Origin: Corallococcus sp. EGB
GTDB taxonomy: Bacteria; Myxococcota; Myxococcia; Myxococcales; Myxococcaceae
NCBI RefSeq assembly: GCF_019968905.1
Contig: NZ_CP079946.1
Span: 3,100,001 to 3,164,000 of the forward strand
Direction of reading: 5' to 3'
Length of the DNA stretch: 64,000 bases
The notes below the pieces were generated by a model. The model made no database searches, was not told where the DNA came from, and saw only the letters and a program-made list of their open reading frames with translations. This document shows positions 33,873 through 42,835 of this stretch, in pieces; position 1 is the first letter of the stretch; each line of letters begins with the position of its first letter. The translations under genes and the position numbers were made by a program.

Positions 33873-34622
33873 ATGTCCGGTCACAACCGATGGTCGAAAC
33901 TCAAGCGCCGGAATGCCGTCCTGGGCGTGGCCAAGGGAAAGCTCTACTCCAAGGCCATCAAGGAGATGACCGTCGCCGCGCGGCTGGGCGGCGGTGACCC
34001 GTCCAGCAACGCCCGCCTGCGCGTGGCCGTGGGCCTGGCGCGCGAGGCGAACATCCCGCGCGACACCATCGAGCGCGCCATCAAGAAGGGGACGGGCGAG
34101 CTCGCCGGCGAGTCCTACGAAGAGGTGACGTACGAGGGCTACGGCCCCGGCGGCGTCGCGCTCATCATCGAGTGCCTCACCGACAACCGGAACCGCTCCG
34201 CCAGCGACGTGCGCAACCTCCTGAGCAACTACGGCGGGAACATGGGCGCGGAAGGCGCCGTGGGCTGGATGTTCCACAGGAAGGGCGCCATCGCCGTGAA
34301 GCCCGGCCCCTCCGAGGACCAGGTGATGGAGCAGGCCCTGGACGCGGGCGCCGAGGACGTCGTGGACCAGGGGCCGGACGGCTTCGAGGTGCGCACCGCC
34401 CCGGCGGACCTGCACGCGGTGGGCGCGAAGCTGGAGGCCGCGGGCCTTCCCCTGGGCGAGCAGAAGTGGACCTTCGTGCCGCAGAACACCGTGAAGGTGG
34501 AAGGCGACAACGCGAAGCGCTTGTTGAAGCTGATGGACGCGCTCGACGACAACGACGACGTGCAGCACGTGTACGCCAACTTCGAAATCGACGAGTCCCT
34601 GATGGAGTCGCTGTCCACGTGA
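33873..34622 (+). CDS. yebC: YebC/TACO1-family protein
   Basis: The 249-residue protein starts MSGHNRWSKLKRRNAVLGVAKGKLYSKAIKEM, a family hallmark, and contains NIPRDTIERAIKKG, YEGYGPGGVALIIECLTDNRNR and the C-terminal DDNDDVQHVYANFE. Family members are variously reported as transcriptional regulators and as ribosome-associated factors relieving stalling. It lies just upstream of ruvC and ruvA, a common arrangement in bacteria. Confidence 0.95.
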   Translation: MSGHNRWSKLKRRNAVLGVAKGKLYSKAIKEMTVAARLGGGDPSSNARLRVAVGLAREANIPRDTIERAIKKGTGELAGESYEEVTYEGYGPGGVALIIECLTDNRNRSASDVRNLLSNYGGNMGAEGAVGWMFHRKGAIAVKPGPSEDQVMEQALDAGAEDVVDQGPDGFEVRTAPADLHAVGAKLEAAGLPLGEQKWTFVPQNTVKVEGDNAKRLLKLMDALDDNDDVQHVYANFEIDESLMESLST

Positions 34623-34657
34623 TGCCCTGAAGGGGCGCGTGGGAAAGGAACGGGCCG

Positions 34658-35239
34658 GTGCGGGTACTCGGCGTGGACCCAGGCAGCCGCTTCATGGGCT
34701 TCGGGGTGGTGGAGGAGAAGAAGGGCCGGCTCGTGCACCTGGGCCATGGCATCATCAAGGTGGTGGAGTCCGCGCCCCTCGCTGAACGCCTGAAGGACCT
34801 GCACGCCGCCCTGAGCGCCGCGCTCGGGCGCTACCAGCCGGAGGCCGTGGCCGTGGAAGGCCTCTTCACCTTCCGCAACGCCCGCAGCGCCCTGGTGCTG
34901 GGACACGCGCGCGGCGTGGCCCTGCTCGCCGCGGCGCAGGCGGGCCTGCCCGTGCACGAGTACGCCCCCGCCAGCGTGAAGAAGTCCGTGGGCGCCAGCG
35001 GCGCGGGCGGCAAGGACGCCGTGGCGCGCATGGTGCGCACGCTGCTCGGCGTGGATGAAGCGACGCTGGAGCGCGCGGATGCCAGTGACGCGCTCGCCGT
35101 CGCGCTGTGCCACCTCAATCACTTCCGCGTGGGCATGCCCCGCGCCGTCTCGCCTGGAAACGGCAAGCGCAAGGGGGCCGCGTCGGTGCTCGCGGACCGC
35201 CTGTCGTCCGCCTACCAGCGCCCGGAGGCCCGCCGATGA
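34658..35239 (+). CDS. ruvC: Holliday junction resolvase RuvC
   Basis: The 193-residue endonuclease begins RVLGVDPGSRFMGFGVVEE with the first catalytic aspartate. AVAVEGLFTFRNARSALVLG carries the catalytic glutamate, and the C-terminal DASDALAVALCH carries the last acidic residues. It starts with GTG. A basic tail of about 30 residues (GKRKGAASVLADRLSSAYQR) extends past the usual end. Its stop overlaps the ruvA start (ATGA). Confidence 0.96.
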   Translation: MRVLGVDPGSRFMGFGVVEEKKGRLVHLGHGIIKVVESAPLAERLKDLHAALSAALGRYQPEAVAVEGLFTFRNARSALVLGHARGVALLAAAQAGLPVHEYAPASVKKSVGASGAGGKDAVARMVRTLLGVDEATLERADASDALAVALCHLNHFRVGMPRAVSPGNGKRKGAASVLADRLSSAYQRPEARR

Positions 35240-35850
35240 TCGCCCGGCTGCGTGGCAACGTGTTGGAGAAGGGCCCCGAGGACGCCGTCATCGACGTGAA
35301 CGGCGTGGGCTACCGCGTGAACCTTTCCACCGTGTCGCTGGGCAAGCTGCCCGCGGACGGCCAGCCGGTGGATCTGCGCATCCGCACCGTGGTGCGCGAG
35401 GACGCCTTCGAGCTCTTCGGCTTCCTCTCCCCCGCGGAGGAGGAGCTCTTCCAGCTCCTCAACACCGTCTCCCGCGTCGGTCCGCGCATGGCCCTGGGCG
35501 TGATGTCCGGCATGGAGGTGGGCGAGCTCATCGCGGCCCTGTCGCGCGGTGAGACGAGCCGGCTCGCGAAGATCCACGGCGTGGGCAAGAAGACCGCGGA
35601 GCGCCTGGTCCTGGAGCTCAAGGAGAAGGTGCGCAACCTCCACTCGGAGGGCATCGCGCGCGGCACCACCCCCCGCGCCCCCGTCGCCTCCGGCAACAAG
35701 GCGGACCTCGTCTCCGCGCTGCTCAACCTGGGCTACAAGCAGCCCCAGGCGGAGAAGGCCGCGGACGTCGTCATCGAGCGGCTGGGTCCGGACGCTGCCT
35801 TCCAGACCCTCTTCCGCGAAGCCCTCAAGTCCCTGCGCTCCAGCCCGTGA
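35236..35850 (+). CDS. ruvA: Holliday junction DNA helicase subunit RuvA
   Basis: The 204-residue protein binds four-way junctions and loads RuvB. It starts MIARLRGNVLEKGPEDAVIDVNGVGYRV and has the two helix-hairpin-helix motifs (LLNTVSRVGPRMALGVM and LAKIHGVGKKTAERLVLELK) and a C-terminal RuvB-binding domain (DLVSALLNLGYKQPQAEKAA). It overlaps ruvC by four bases. ruvB is not adjacent but lies about 3 kb downstream. Confidence 0.96.
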   Translation: MIARLRGNVLEKGPEDAVIDVNGVGYRVNLSTVSLGKLPADGQPVDLRIRTVVREDAFELFGFLSPAEEELFQLLNTVSRVGPRMALGVMSGMEVGELIAALSRGETSRLAKIHGVGKKTAERLVLELKEKVRNLHSEGIARGTTPRAPVASGNKADLVSALLNLGYKQPQAEKAADVVIERLGPDAAFQTLFREALKSLRSSP

Positions 35851-35944
35851 CTTCCGGACGCCGCGCCGCCCTCCAGTGCGAGCCCCGGGGCCTCATGGGG
35901 CGGGAAAACCTCGGAAGATAAGCGCAAGTCTTTTTCCTGTAGAA

Positions 35945-35968
35945 ATCCGCTGCCGTCACACAGCGGAT
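35945..35968. repeat. 8-bp inverted repeat downstream of ruvA
   Basis: ATCCGCTG and CAGCGGAT are perfectly complementary around an 8-base spacer, 95 bases after the ruvA stop. A CTTTTTCC run precedes it on the plus strand. It may be an operator or a hairpin in the leader of the following lipoprotein gene. Confidence 0.45.
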
Positions 35969-35980
35969 GCTTGCTTCGTT

Positions 35981-35996
35981 CGTCTGACGTCAGACG
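35981..35996. promoter_or_regulatory. 16-bp perfect palindrome (CGTCTGACGTCAGACG)
   Basis: The palindrome has no central loop and lies 140 bases upstream of the propeller lipoprotein start. A perfect gapless palindrome of this length suggests a binding site for a dimeric regulator. Confidence 0.5.
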
Positions 35997-36136
35997 GCGA
36001 TCCACGCTGCTCATCGGATGACACCCTTGAGCAATCCTGGCCGGCCATGAGCTGGCCCATTCCGCTGAAGTCATCAATTTCCAGCGCCGGTGCGGCGACC
36101 CTGACGGGCTCGCGCTGCGCCCAGGAGGCGTGTGTC

Positions 36137-37633
36137 ATGGCGGCGTGGCGTGCTGTTCGGGTCCTCGTACTGCTGCTCTCGGGCGTCCTCGGGGCGGGGT
36201 GCGGAGGGCTGACGGACGGCGGGGACGTGTCGGGGGTGGGCGGGGCGTCGGGGGCGTTGGCGGCGGAGAGGGTGGGCTTGGGTGGAGGACCTCGGCCCTG
36301 CGGCCAGGCAGCGCGGCTCGTGGGGGACCTGTGGCCGGGCGCGGAGGGCTCGGCGCCGGAGGCGCTGGTGGAGCTGGACGGGCGCGTCGTCTACGTCGCG
36401 AATGACGGCGTGTCGGGCCGCGAGCTGTGGGTGACGGACGGGAGCGGCGCGGACCCGCGGCTCGTGATGGACCTGCGGCCCGGGGCGTATGGCAGCACGC
36501 CGCGCTTCCTCACGCGGATGGGCGGGCGGCTGTTCTTCGTCGCGGACGACGGCGTGCACGGGCCGGAGCTGTGGCGCACGGACGGCACGGTGAAGGGCAC
36601 GGTGCTGGTGGCGGACATCCGGCCCGGGACGCAGGGCAGCGCGCCGGACGGGCTGACGGTGGTGGCCGGGCGGCTGTACTTCACCGCGGATGACGGCGTG
36701 CACGGCCGCGAGCTGTGGAGCACGGACGGCACGGCGAATGGCACCCGGCTCACGCAGGAGTTCGCGCCTGGGCCGGGCTCGCTGTTCCTCGACGACCTGA
36801 AGGAGTGGAACGGGAAGCTGGTGCTGGTGGCCTACGGCAGCACGGTGAACCTGTGGGTGGTGGATGGGCACTCCGGCAGCTCGCGGGTGTTGTTCACCGG
36901 CCCGGAGCAGTCCGTCGTCTTCTCGCTGACGCCGGCGGGCAAGGACCGGCTCTTCTTCCTCGCGGACATGGGCCTGGGCGAGGCGGACCTCTGGGTGACC
37001 CGAGGCCAGGGCCTCTCCACCCTCCCCTTGTTGCACTTCGCGGGGGACTACCCGGCGGAGCTCACGGCGCTGGGCAACGCCGTGTACTTCATGGCCGGCG
37101 CGGAGGGCTTCTTCGGCGAGCCCGGCGACCTGCTCCACGGCGGCGAGCTGTGGAAGAGCGACGGCACGCTCCCGGGCACCCGCCTGGTGAGGGACCTCCA
37201 TCCGGGGCCCCAGGGCTCGCTGCCCTCCGGGCTGACGGCGCTGAACGGGCGGCTGTACTTCGCCGCGGATGACGGCGTGCACGGCCGCGAGCTGTGGAGC
37301 ACGGATGGCACGGCGCAGGGCACGATGCTCGTGCAGGACCTGGAGCCGGGCCCCCTGGGCAGCGCCCCCGGCGCCTTCGCGGCGGCGGACGGGTGGCTCT
37401 TCTTCTCCGCCACGACGTCCGGCCGCGGCCGCGAGGGCTGGTACTCCAATGGCAACCCGGGCCGCGTGGAGCCGATGCGCGACATCGCGCCCGGGGGGCT
37501 GGACTCGAACCCCCGGGGCTTCGTGCGCGCGGGGGGCTCCGTCTTCTTCACCGCCACGCGCCCGGAGCAGGGCGAGGAGCCGTGGTCGCTGCCCTTCCTC
37601 CCCGCGGCCCGCTGCGCCCTCCTGGCGGAGTGA
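36137..37633 (+). CDS. ELWxTDGT-repeat beta-propeller-like lipoprotein
   Basis: The 498-residue protein has a lipoprotein signal with lipobox LGAGC (Cys22). Six or seven repeats follow, of the type GRELWSTDGTANGTRL then a short PG-x-GS turn and LYFTADDGVHG. The ELWxTDGT repeat family is predicted to fold as a beta-propeller and is often exported; its ligands are unknown. ATG 36137 follows AGGAGG at eight bases. An upstream open frame reaching into ruvA is a shadow. It ends seven bases from the convergent metallo-beta-lactamase-fold gene. Confidence 0.78.
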   Translation: MAAWRAVRVLVLLLSGVLGAGCGGLTDGGDVSGVGGASGALAAERVGLGGGPRPCGQAARLVGDLWPGAEGSAPEALVELDGRVVYVANDGVSGRELWVTDGSGADPRLVMDLRPGAYGSTPRFLTRMGGRLFFVADDGVHGPELWRTDGTVKGTVLVADIRPGTQGSAPDGLTVVAGRLYFTADDGVHGRELWSTDGTANGTRLTQEFAPGPGSLFLDDLKEWNGKLVLVAYGSTVNLWVVDGHSGSSRVLFTGPEQSVVFSLTPAGKDRLFFLADMGLGEADLWVTRGQGLSTLPLLHFAGDYPAELTALGNAVYFMAGAEGFFGEPGDLLHGGELWKSDGTLPGTRLVRDLHPGPQGSLPSGLTALNGRLYFAADDGVHGRELWSTDGTAQGTMLVQDLEPGPLGSAPGAFAAADGWLFFSATTSGRGREGWYSNGNPGRVEPMRDIAPGGLDSNPRGFVRAGGSVFFTATRPEQGEEPWSLPFLPAARCALLAE

Positions 37634-37640
37634 GGCTGCG

Positions 37641-38726
37641 TCAGGCCGCGCGCCGCACCGCGGGCGTGGGGTGCAGCCCGCCCGCGTTCGGCGCGGGCAG
37701 CACCACGGTGGGCCCCAGGCCCGGGGCCAGCAGGTGCGGGGTGAGCTGCGATGACGGGTGGAAGTTCACGAATGACGCGTCGTGCGCGGACGGGCCCGCG
37801 AAGAGCTTCTCCACCACCATGGACGCGTACTGCTCCAGCGAGTCCTCGCGCGTGTTGCCGTTGAGCACCACCTCCCAGCCCATCTGCTCCGCGAAGCGGC
37901 GCACGCCGGGGATGCGCGACAACAGCGGCGTGTAGCTCTCCGTGCTCACGCCGTTCTCGCTCACCACGAACACCTCATTCGCGGTGGCCACCGCCAGGGA
38001 CATGTTGCCCTGCGTGTGCCCGGGCGTGCTGAGCAGCGCCGTGCCCTGGCCCAGCCAGGTGTCCCCGTCCAGGAGCACCACGCGGTCGTCGGGGATGGCC
38101 GCGCCGCCGGGCACGAACCACACGTGCTGCATGGGGTGCAGGTGCTTCACCATGGTCCACTCCGCGCGCTGCACCAGCAGCTTCGCCCGGGGGAAGACGG
38201 GCGCGGTGCCGGCGCCGCCCAGCCAGCCGCGCAGGTCCTGGATGTGCAGATGGTCGAAGGCCAGGTAGTCCACGTCCGACGGCGTCAGCCCCAGGTGCTC
38301 CAGGTGGGCCTGCACCGTGCCGTGGCGGATGGACATCACCTTGTCGGAGAGGAACGCGCCGTAGCGCTCCCGCAGCGCGCGGTAGAAGGGCGCCGCGTGG
38401 CCTCGCTCGTAGTCCGTGGGGTTGAAGAGCAGCGTGCGCCGCTGGCCGGTGCCTGCTTCCGCGAACTGCACCACCTGCATGCGGTTCGTCATCATCACGT
38501 ACGGCGCGGGGGACAGCGCCGCGCCGCTGAAGGCGAACAGGGTGGGGTAGGGGAACGTGATGAGGTCGCACGTGGCCACCGCCGCCACCGGCCCCTCCCG
38601 GACGAAGGCCTCACGGGCCTCCAGCGCGGCGCGGCGCAGCTTCTGCAGGCGCGGGCCGGGCGAGCGCTCGGCGCGGGCCTCCGGCAACAGGGGCAGGGGA
38701 CGGAACGGGGCAGAAGCGGAAATCAT
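37641..38726 (-). CDS. Metallo-beta-lactamase-fold protein with altered metal motif
   Basis: The 361-residue protein follows the MBL fold. The first metal motif reads His159-Leu-His161-Ile-Gln-Asp164 (FDHLHIQDLRGW), where the usual HxHxDH has Gln and Asp at the last two positions. STPGHTQGNMSLAV supplies the next histidine and VNFHPSSQ a last one; the usual bridging aspartate is replaced in VFVVSENGVS. One metal site may be retained. ATG 38726 follows AAGGGAG. Substrate unknown; no signal peptide. Confidence 0.72.
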   Translation of the reverse strand: MISASAPFRPLPLLPEARAERSPGPRLQKLRRAALEAREAFVREGPVAAVATCDLITFPYPTLFAFSGAALSPAPYVMMTNRMQVVQFAEAGTGQRRTLLFNPTDYERGHAAPFYRALRERYGAFLSDKVMSIRHGTVQAHLEHLGLTPSDVDYLAFDHLHIQDLRGWLGGAGTAPVFPRAKLLVQRAEWTMVKHLHPMQHVWFVPGGAAIPDDRVVLLDGDTWLGQGTALLSTPGHTQGNMSLAVATANEVFVVSENGVSTESYTPLLSRIPGVRRFAEQMGWEVVLNGNTREDSLEQYASMVVEKLFAGPSAHDASFVNFHPSSQLTPHLLAPGLGPTVVLPAPNAGGLHPTPAVRRAA

Positions 38727-38845
38727 GACGCGACTCCCTTCGAGCAGGGGGGCAGCCCCCCTGGCTGGCCGGTCGGCGTGCCGCTCCAAGTCTAGCGCCG
38801 CCAGAAGGGCAGCGACACGCGCCCCCTTCGCTGTATAGGGTCGGA

Positions 38846-39883
38846 ATGGCGATGGCGAGGAAGTCCGACGACACCCTCTCGGGAGATGTTCAGCCGGAAG
38901 ACATCCGGCTGGAGGCCTCCCTGCGCCCACGCACCTTCGACGAGTACGTGGGACAGGGCGCGGTCGTCGAGAAGCTCAAGGTGTACGTGGCCGCGGCGAA
39001 GAATCGCGGCGACGCGCTGGACCACTGCCTGTTCTCCGGGCCCCCGGGCCTGGGCAAGACGTCGCTCGCGCACCTCATCGCGAACGAGCTGGGCGTGGGC
39101 ATCCACGTCACCAGCGGCCCCGCGCTGGAGCGCAAGGGCGACCTTGCGGGCCTGCTCACCAACCTCAACGAGCGGGACATCCTCTTCATCGACGAAATCC
39201 ATCGCCTCAACGCCGCCGTGGAGGAGTACCTCTACCCGGCGATGGAGGACTTCCGGCTGGACATCACCATCGACACCGGGCCCGCCGCCCGCGCGATGAA
39301 GATCGACCTGCCGCCCTTCACGCTGGTGGGCGCCACCACGCGCACGGGCCTGCTTACGTCCCCCTTGCGCGACCGCTTCCAGATCCAGGAGCGGCTGGAG
39401 TACTACGAGCCCAGGTTCCTGGAGCAGATCCTGGACCGCTCCGCGCGCATCCTCGGCGTGCCCATGGACCGCGCCGCCAGCCGCGAGGTCTCCACCCGCT
39501 CGCGCGGCACGCCCCGCATCGCCAACCGCCTCTTGCGCCGCCTTCGCGACTTCGCGCAGGTGGAGGGCAACGGCCGCATCACCTACGACCTGGCGCACGA
39601 CTCGCTCAGCCGCCTGGGCGTGGACGCCAGCGGCCTGGACGCGATGGACCGGAAGATCCTCCTGACCATCCTGGAGAAGTTCGGCGGCGGCCCGGTGGGC
39701 GTGGAGACCATCGCCGCGAGCGTGGGCGAACAGCGCGACACCCTCGAGGACGTCTACGAGCCCTTCCTCATGCAGGAGGGCTTCCTCATGCGCACGCCCC
39801 GGGGCCGCACCGCCACGCTGCGCACCTACCAGTACTTCAAGAAGACTCCGCCCCCCAGCTCCCCGCAAGGCGCGCTCTTCTAG
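38846..39883 (+). CDS. ruvB: Holliday junction branch-migration ATPase RuvB
   Basis: The 345-residue AAA+ motor has [13 protein letters not shown], Walker [13 protein letters not shown], Walker [11 protein letters not shown], sensor 1 [19 protein letters not shown] and the arginine finger region [14 protein letters not shown], with a C-terminal winged helix. A TATAGG word at about 38834 is only 12 bases before the ATG, so the mRNA may be leaderless. The gene is separated from ruvCA by two unrelated genes. Confidence 0.97.
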   Translation: MAMARKSDDTLSGDVQPEDIRLEASLRPRTFDEYVGQGAVVEKLKVYVAAAKNRGDALDHCLFSGPPGLGKTSLAHLIANELGVGIHVTSGPALERKGDLAGLLTNLNERDILFIDEIHRLNAAVEEYLYPAMEDFRLDITIDTGPAARAMKIDLPPFTLVGATTRTGLLTSPLRDRFQIQERLEYYEPRFLEQILDRSARILGVPMDRAASREVSTRSRGTPRIANRLLRRLRDFAQVEGNGRITYDLAHDSLSRLGVDASGLDAMDRKILLTILEKFGGGPVGVETIAASVGEQRDTLEDVYEPFLMQEGFLMRTPRGRTATLRTYQYFKKTPPPSSPQGALF

Positions 39884-39902
39884 CGCGCCCCCTTCTTCCG
39901 CC

Positions 39903-41387
39903 ATGAGCCAAGCCTCCGCGCCCGCCGTGCCCACGGTCCTCCCCAGTCCCCGCGACTCCTACGGCGACCTGATGCGCGCCTCACAGGCCACGCGCGCGGG
40001 CTTCCTCGCCGAGCGCGAGCGCTGGCTGCGCGGCGTCCCGGTGGAGGGCCGCGAGGAGCTGCTCTTCGAGTTCGAGATGTGGCTGCGCGCCGTGGAGCGC
40101 TACCTGAACCTCCACAACGCCGTGGTGGACGCCCGGGCCCGGCCGCTCGTCACGCGCGACTTCCACGAGGAGCTGGTGGACGTGCGCGACGCCATGGAGC
40201 GCGCCGTGCGCGTCGCCCGGCACCTGCAGGACCCGGAGAGCGACCCGAAGATGGTCTTCCGCAAGTACGTGGAGACCCAGCTCGCGGACGACCGCGTCCG
40301 CCGGCTGATGATTGAAGAGGAGCTGGATCAGGAGACCCCGCCGGAGAGCCTCTTCGTCGTGCGCGAGGCCTTCGACGCGCTGAAGAACCTGCTCGACAAC
40401 CTGCTCCAGCTGCCCCTCATCGGCCTGTCGCTGTTCCAGGACGTGGGCAAGCTGACGCTGCGGGAGATCGTCCTCAACCGCTACTTCCGCCCCTTCCGCC
40501 CGCTGGAGTTCCGCGTCGAGTACGACCGGCTGCGCTCCGTGCGCCTGCTGGACGTGCTGGGCTCGCTGCCGCAGGACACGCGGCCCCTGTTCACCACCGC
40601 GTTCCTGGGCCTCTTCCGCGTGCTGCACTACCTCACGCACGTGGACCCGGAGTCCCAGCCGCCCGTGCCCCGCCGCGTGCGCGTGCTCCTGTCCCTGGTG
40701 CGCGGCGAGGTCTCCGCCGTCGCCAGCTACCTGCACACGGAGCTGTCCCCCAAGGCGGGCCCCAAGCACCTGCAGGCCGCCGCGCTGCGCGCCGCGCGCG
40801 ACCTGGCCCGCGAGACGGACCGCATCGCCCGTGACGTGCTGGTGGACCTGGACCGCGACCCCGCCGCCCCCCTGCGCGCCGCGGAGGCCTTCACCACGCT
40901 CCTCCGCCAGCAGATCGTGGCGCTCGTGGACGCGCTGGCCCCCAACGGCTCGCTGGGGGATGAGGCCTTCGCCCACCTCACCAGCGCCCAGGACGCCGCC
41001 CTGCGTCTGCGCAAGGACCTGTGGGTCTACGCCCAGCTGTGCCGCGCCGCCGAAAGCCACCTGCGCGCGGAGGACGTGCCCGCGGCGGAGCGCGTCCTGG
41101 AGGCCCTCAAGTCGTTCCTCGACTACTTCCACGACGGCGGCTACCAGCTTTTGCGCTACGCGGACTACGACGCCTTCGATCGCTTCACCTCGCTGCTGGT
41201 GGAGCTGCCCTGGCCGCCGGAAGGCCCCGGCATCCGCAGCCGCCTGGCGGAGGACCTCCGGCGCTTCTCACAGACGCTGGAGACCACCTTCCACGCCGTC
41301 AGCCGGCGCTCCCTCCTGCAGGGCCGCGGCTTCGACCGGCCGGACGCGGAAGCCCTGCGCGACCGCTTCCTGCCGCCTGCCCGCTGA
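39903..41387 (+). CDS. Large all-helical hypothetical protein
   Basis: The 494-residue protein has no signal or membrane segment and appears almost wholly alpha-helical, rich in Arg, Leu, Glu and Ala (LLFEFEMWLRAVERYLNLHN, AFDALKNLLDNLLQLPLIGL, RVLHYLTHVDPESQP). I recognise no family. It starts 20 bases after ruvB and may be co-transcribed with it, though that does not establish a role in recombination. Confidence 0.68.
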   Translation: MSQASAPAVPTVLPSPRDSYGDLMRASQATRAGFLAERERWLRGVPVEGREELLFEFEMWLRAVERYLNLHNAVVDARARPLVTRDFHEELVDVRDAMERAVRVARHLQDPESDPKMVFRKYVETQLADDRVRRLMIEEELDQETPPESLFVVREAFDALKNLLDNLLQLPLIGLSLFQDVGKLTLREIVLNRYFRPFRPLEFRVEYDRLRSVRLLDVLGSLPQDTRPLFTTAFLGLFRVLHYLTHVDPESQPPVPRRVRVLLSLVRGEVSAVASYLHTELSPKAGPKHLQAAALRAARDLARETDRIARDVLVDLDRDPAAPLRAAEAFTTLLRQQIVALVDALAPNGSLGDEAFAHLTSAQDAALRLRKDLWVYAQLCRAAESHLRAEDVPAAERVLEALKSFLDYFHDGGYQLLRYADYDAFDRFTSLLVELPWPPEGPGIRSRLAEDLRRFSQTLETTFHAVSRRSLLQGRGFDRPDAEALRDRFLPPAR

Positions 41388-41724
41388 CCCACCCTCGCAG
41401 TCTTGATTCCCGTCAAGGCCCGGACTCCAAGTGAGCCCTGGATGTCCGTTTGCTTCCGGGCACCGGGCTGGGATAGAGACGCGCCCCTGTCGCGTGGGTG
41501 ACACGCACTCCGGGTTGGCGCGAAACCAACCGGACGCACCGGGTTCGAAGGATGGATTCCGGACATCGCTGTCACGGTGGGAGGAGCAGTGGTGGGTTTC
41601 CCAAGAGGGGTATCCGGGCCCCGGTCCCCTCCGGACCCGGTCCCGACGTCCGGTGCGCCAGCAGTTCCGAGGGGTTGGGAACGCGATGACCGCCCCTGGA
41701 GGCGATTCTTGTGTCACGGCCCCG

Positions 41725-41740
41725 TGGCATGTTGATTGCT
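41725..41740 (+). promoter_or_regulatory. Sigma54-type promoter upstream of lpxC
   Basis: TGGCATGTTGATTGCT has GG at 41726-41727 and GC at 41738-41739, exactly ten bases between, with TGGCA and TTGCT elements matching the -24/-12 consensus. It lies 95 bases upstream of the lpxC ATG. The match is as good as that of the rtcB promoter, but no activator gene is adjacent. Confidence 0.7.
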
Positions 41741-41753
41741 CAGATGTGCAGCG

Positions 41754-41781
41754 CGTCAGACCGCCGTGGAACGGCCTGACG
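41754..41781 (+). promoter_or_regulatory. Hairpin in the lpxC leader
   Basis: CGTCAG pairs with CTGACG, with an inner CCG/CGG pairing around loop TGGAA. It lies just downstream of the predicted sigma54 start point and about 53 bases before the lpxC ATG. Confidence 0.45.
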
Positions 41782-41834
41782 GAGCCGTACCCCGCGTGCG
41801 TCAGTACGAAGCAGTCCCCAGAGGCGACACCGAC

Positions 41835-42779
41835 ATGCACCAGCTCACCGACTTCCAGCGCACCCTCTCCCAGCCGGCCGTCTGCCGCGGCGTGGGGCTC
41901 CACTCGGGGGTGCCCGTGACGCTGACCCTGAAGCCCGCGCCCGCGGGGCACGGCATCGTCTTCGTGCGCACGGACCTGCCGCGCCCGGTGAGCATCCCCG
42001 CGCTGGCGGAGTACGTGGTGGACACGTCGCTGGCCACCACGCTGGGCCGCGACGGCGTGAAGGTGGGCACGGTGGAGCACCTGATGTCCGCGCTGGCGGC
42101 GCTGGGCATTGACAACGTGCGCGCGGAGCTGGACGGGCCGGAGGTGCCCATCATGGACGGCAGCGCGGCCCCCTTCACCCACGCCATCATGGAGGCCGGT
42201 TCGCGCGAGCTGGACGCCCCGCGCGAGTACCTGGTCATCAAGAAGAGCGTGGTGGTGTCGGACGGCGACAAGCAGGCCTCGCTCACCCCCGCCCGGCGCT
42301 TCCGCATCAGCTGCACCATCGACTTCGAGCACCCCGTCATCCAGGGGCAGTCCTTCGACGTGGACGTGAACGACCGGGGCTTCTCGCGCGAAATCTCGCG
42401 CGCCCGCACCTTCGGCTTCCTGCGCGACGTGGAGAAGCTCAAGACGCTGGGCCTGGCGCGGGGCGGCTCGCTGGAGAACGCGGTCGTCGTGGACGAGGCC
42501 GCCATCCTCAACCCGGACGGCCTGCGCTTCCCGGACGAGTTCGTGCGCCACAAGATCCTGGACGCCATTGGCGACGTGTCTCTGTTTGGCCGGCCGGTCA
42601 TCGGGCACATGACGGCGTTCAAGACCGGCCACGCGCTCAATCACAAGCTCGTGCGCAAGGTGCTGGCGGACCCCTCCAGCTTCGACATCGTCACCGCGCG
42701 CCGCCGGGACGTGGAGGGCCGTGAGGCGGGCCGTGGAAGCCTCGCTGGTGCGTTGGAGTTGGAGCCCCTGGTCGCCTGA
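41835..42779 (+). CDS. lpxC: UDP-3-O-acyl-N-acetylglucosamine deacetylase LpxC
   Basis: The 314-residue zinc enzyme catalyses the committed step of lipid A synthesis. Family blocks: RTLSQPAVCRGVGLHSG, the zinc ligand in GTVEHLMSALAALGIDN, PIMDGSAAPF, EISRARTFGF, the HKILDAIGD motif with His and Asp ligands, and the catalytic His in GHALNHKLVRK. ATG 41835 opens the conserved N-terminus; a longer frame from 41736 would include promoter sequence. Confidence 0.96.
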   Translation: MHQLTDFQRTLSQPAVCRGVGLHSGVPVTLTLKPAPAGHGIVFVRTDLPRPVSIPALAEYVVDTSLATTLGRDGVKVGTVEHLMSALAALGIDNVRAELDGPEVPIMDGSAAPFTHAIMEAGSRELDAPREYLVIKKSVVVSDGDKQASLTPARRFRISCTIDFEHPVIQGQSFDVDVNDRGFSREISRARTFGFLRDVEKLKTLGLARGGSLENAVVVDEAAILNPDGLRFPDEFVRHKILDAIGDVSLFGRPVIGHMTAFKTGHALNHKLVRKVLADPSSFDIVTARRRDVEGREAGRGSLAGALELEPLVA

Positions 42780-42835
42780 ACGGCGGACTGGCAATTCCTT
42801 GCCAGTCTCTGGGACCTCTATTAAGTCGGCGGCCT

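Larger units (their letters stand above)
41388..41834. other. Upstream region of lpxC (no gene)
   Basis: These 447 bases hold no convincing coding region. They contain an 8-bp bulged hairpin (CCGG-g-TTGG / CCAACCGG at 41510-41533), a run of repeated CCGGTCCC words near 41616-41650, the sigma54-type promoter at 41725 and a leader hairpin at 41754. The length and structure suggest regulated lpxC expression. Confidence 0.6.

Noticed and set aside
36035-36055. Possible sigma54 promoter (TGGCCGGCCATGAGCT) before the ELW-repeat lipoprotein
   Set aside because: GG and GC spacing is right, but the TGGCAC and TTGC elements are poorly matched, so it is not reported as a promoter.
35549-36136. Upstream extension of the ELW-repeat protein into ruvA
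   Set aside because: The extension is out of frame with ruvA and has Arg/Ser-rich shadow composition. A signal peptide and AGGAGG site mark the true start at 36137.
36427-37320. Direct repeats in the lipoprotein at 36137-37633 considered as a CRISPR-like or tandem DNA repeat
   Set aside because: The repeats are coding, spaced irregularly and explained by the ELWxTDGT protein repeats. No spacer-repeat structure is present anywhere in the window.
41431-41919. 162-codon open frame upstream of and overlapping lpxC
   Set aside because: It crosses a sigma54-type promoter, overlaps lpxC in another frame, and has no codon-position bias or family signal.
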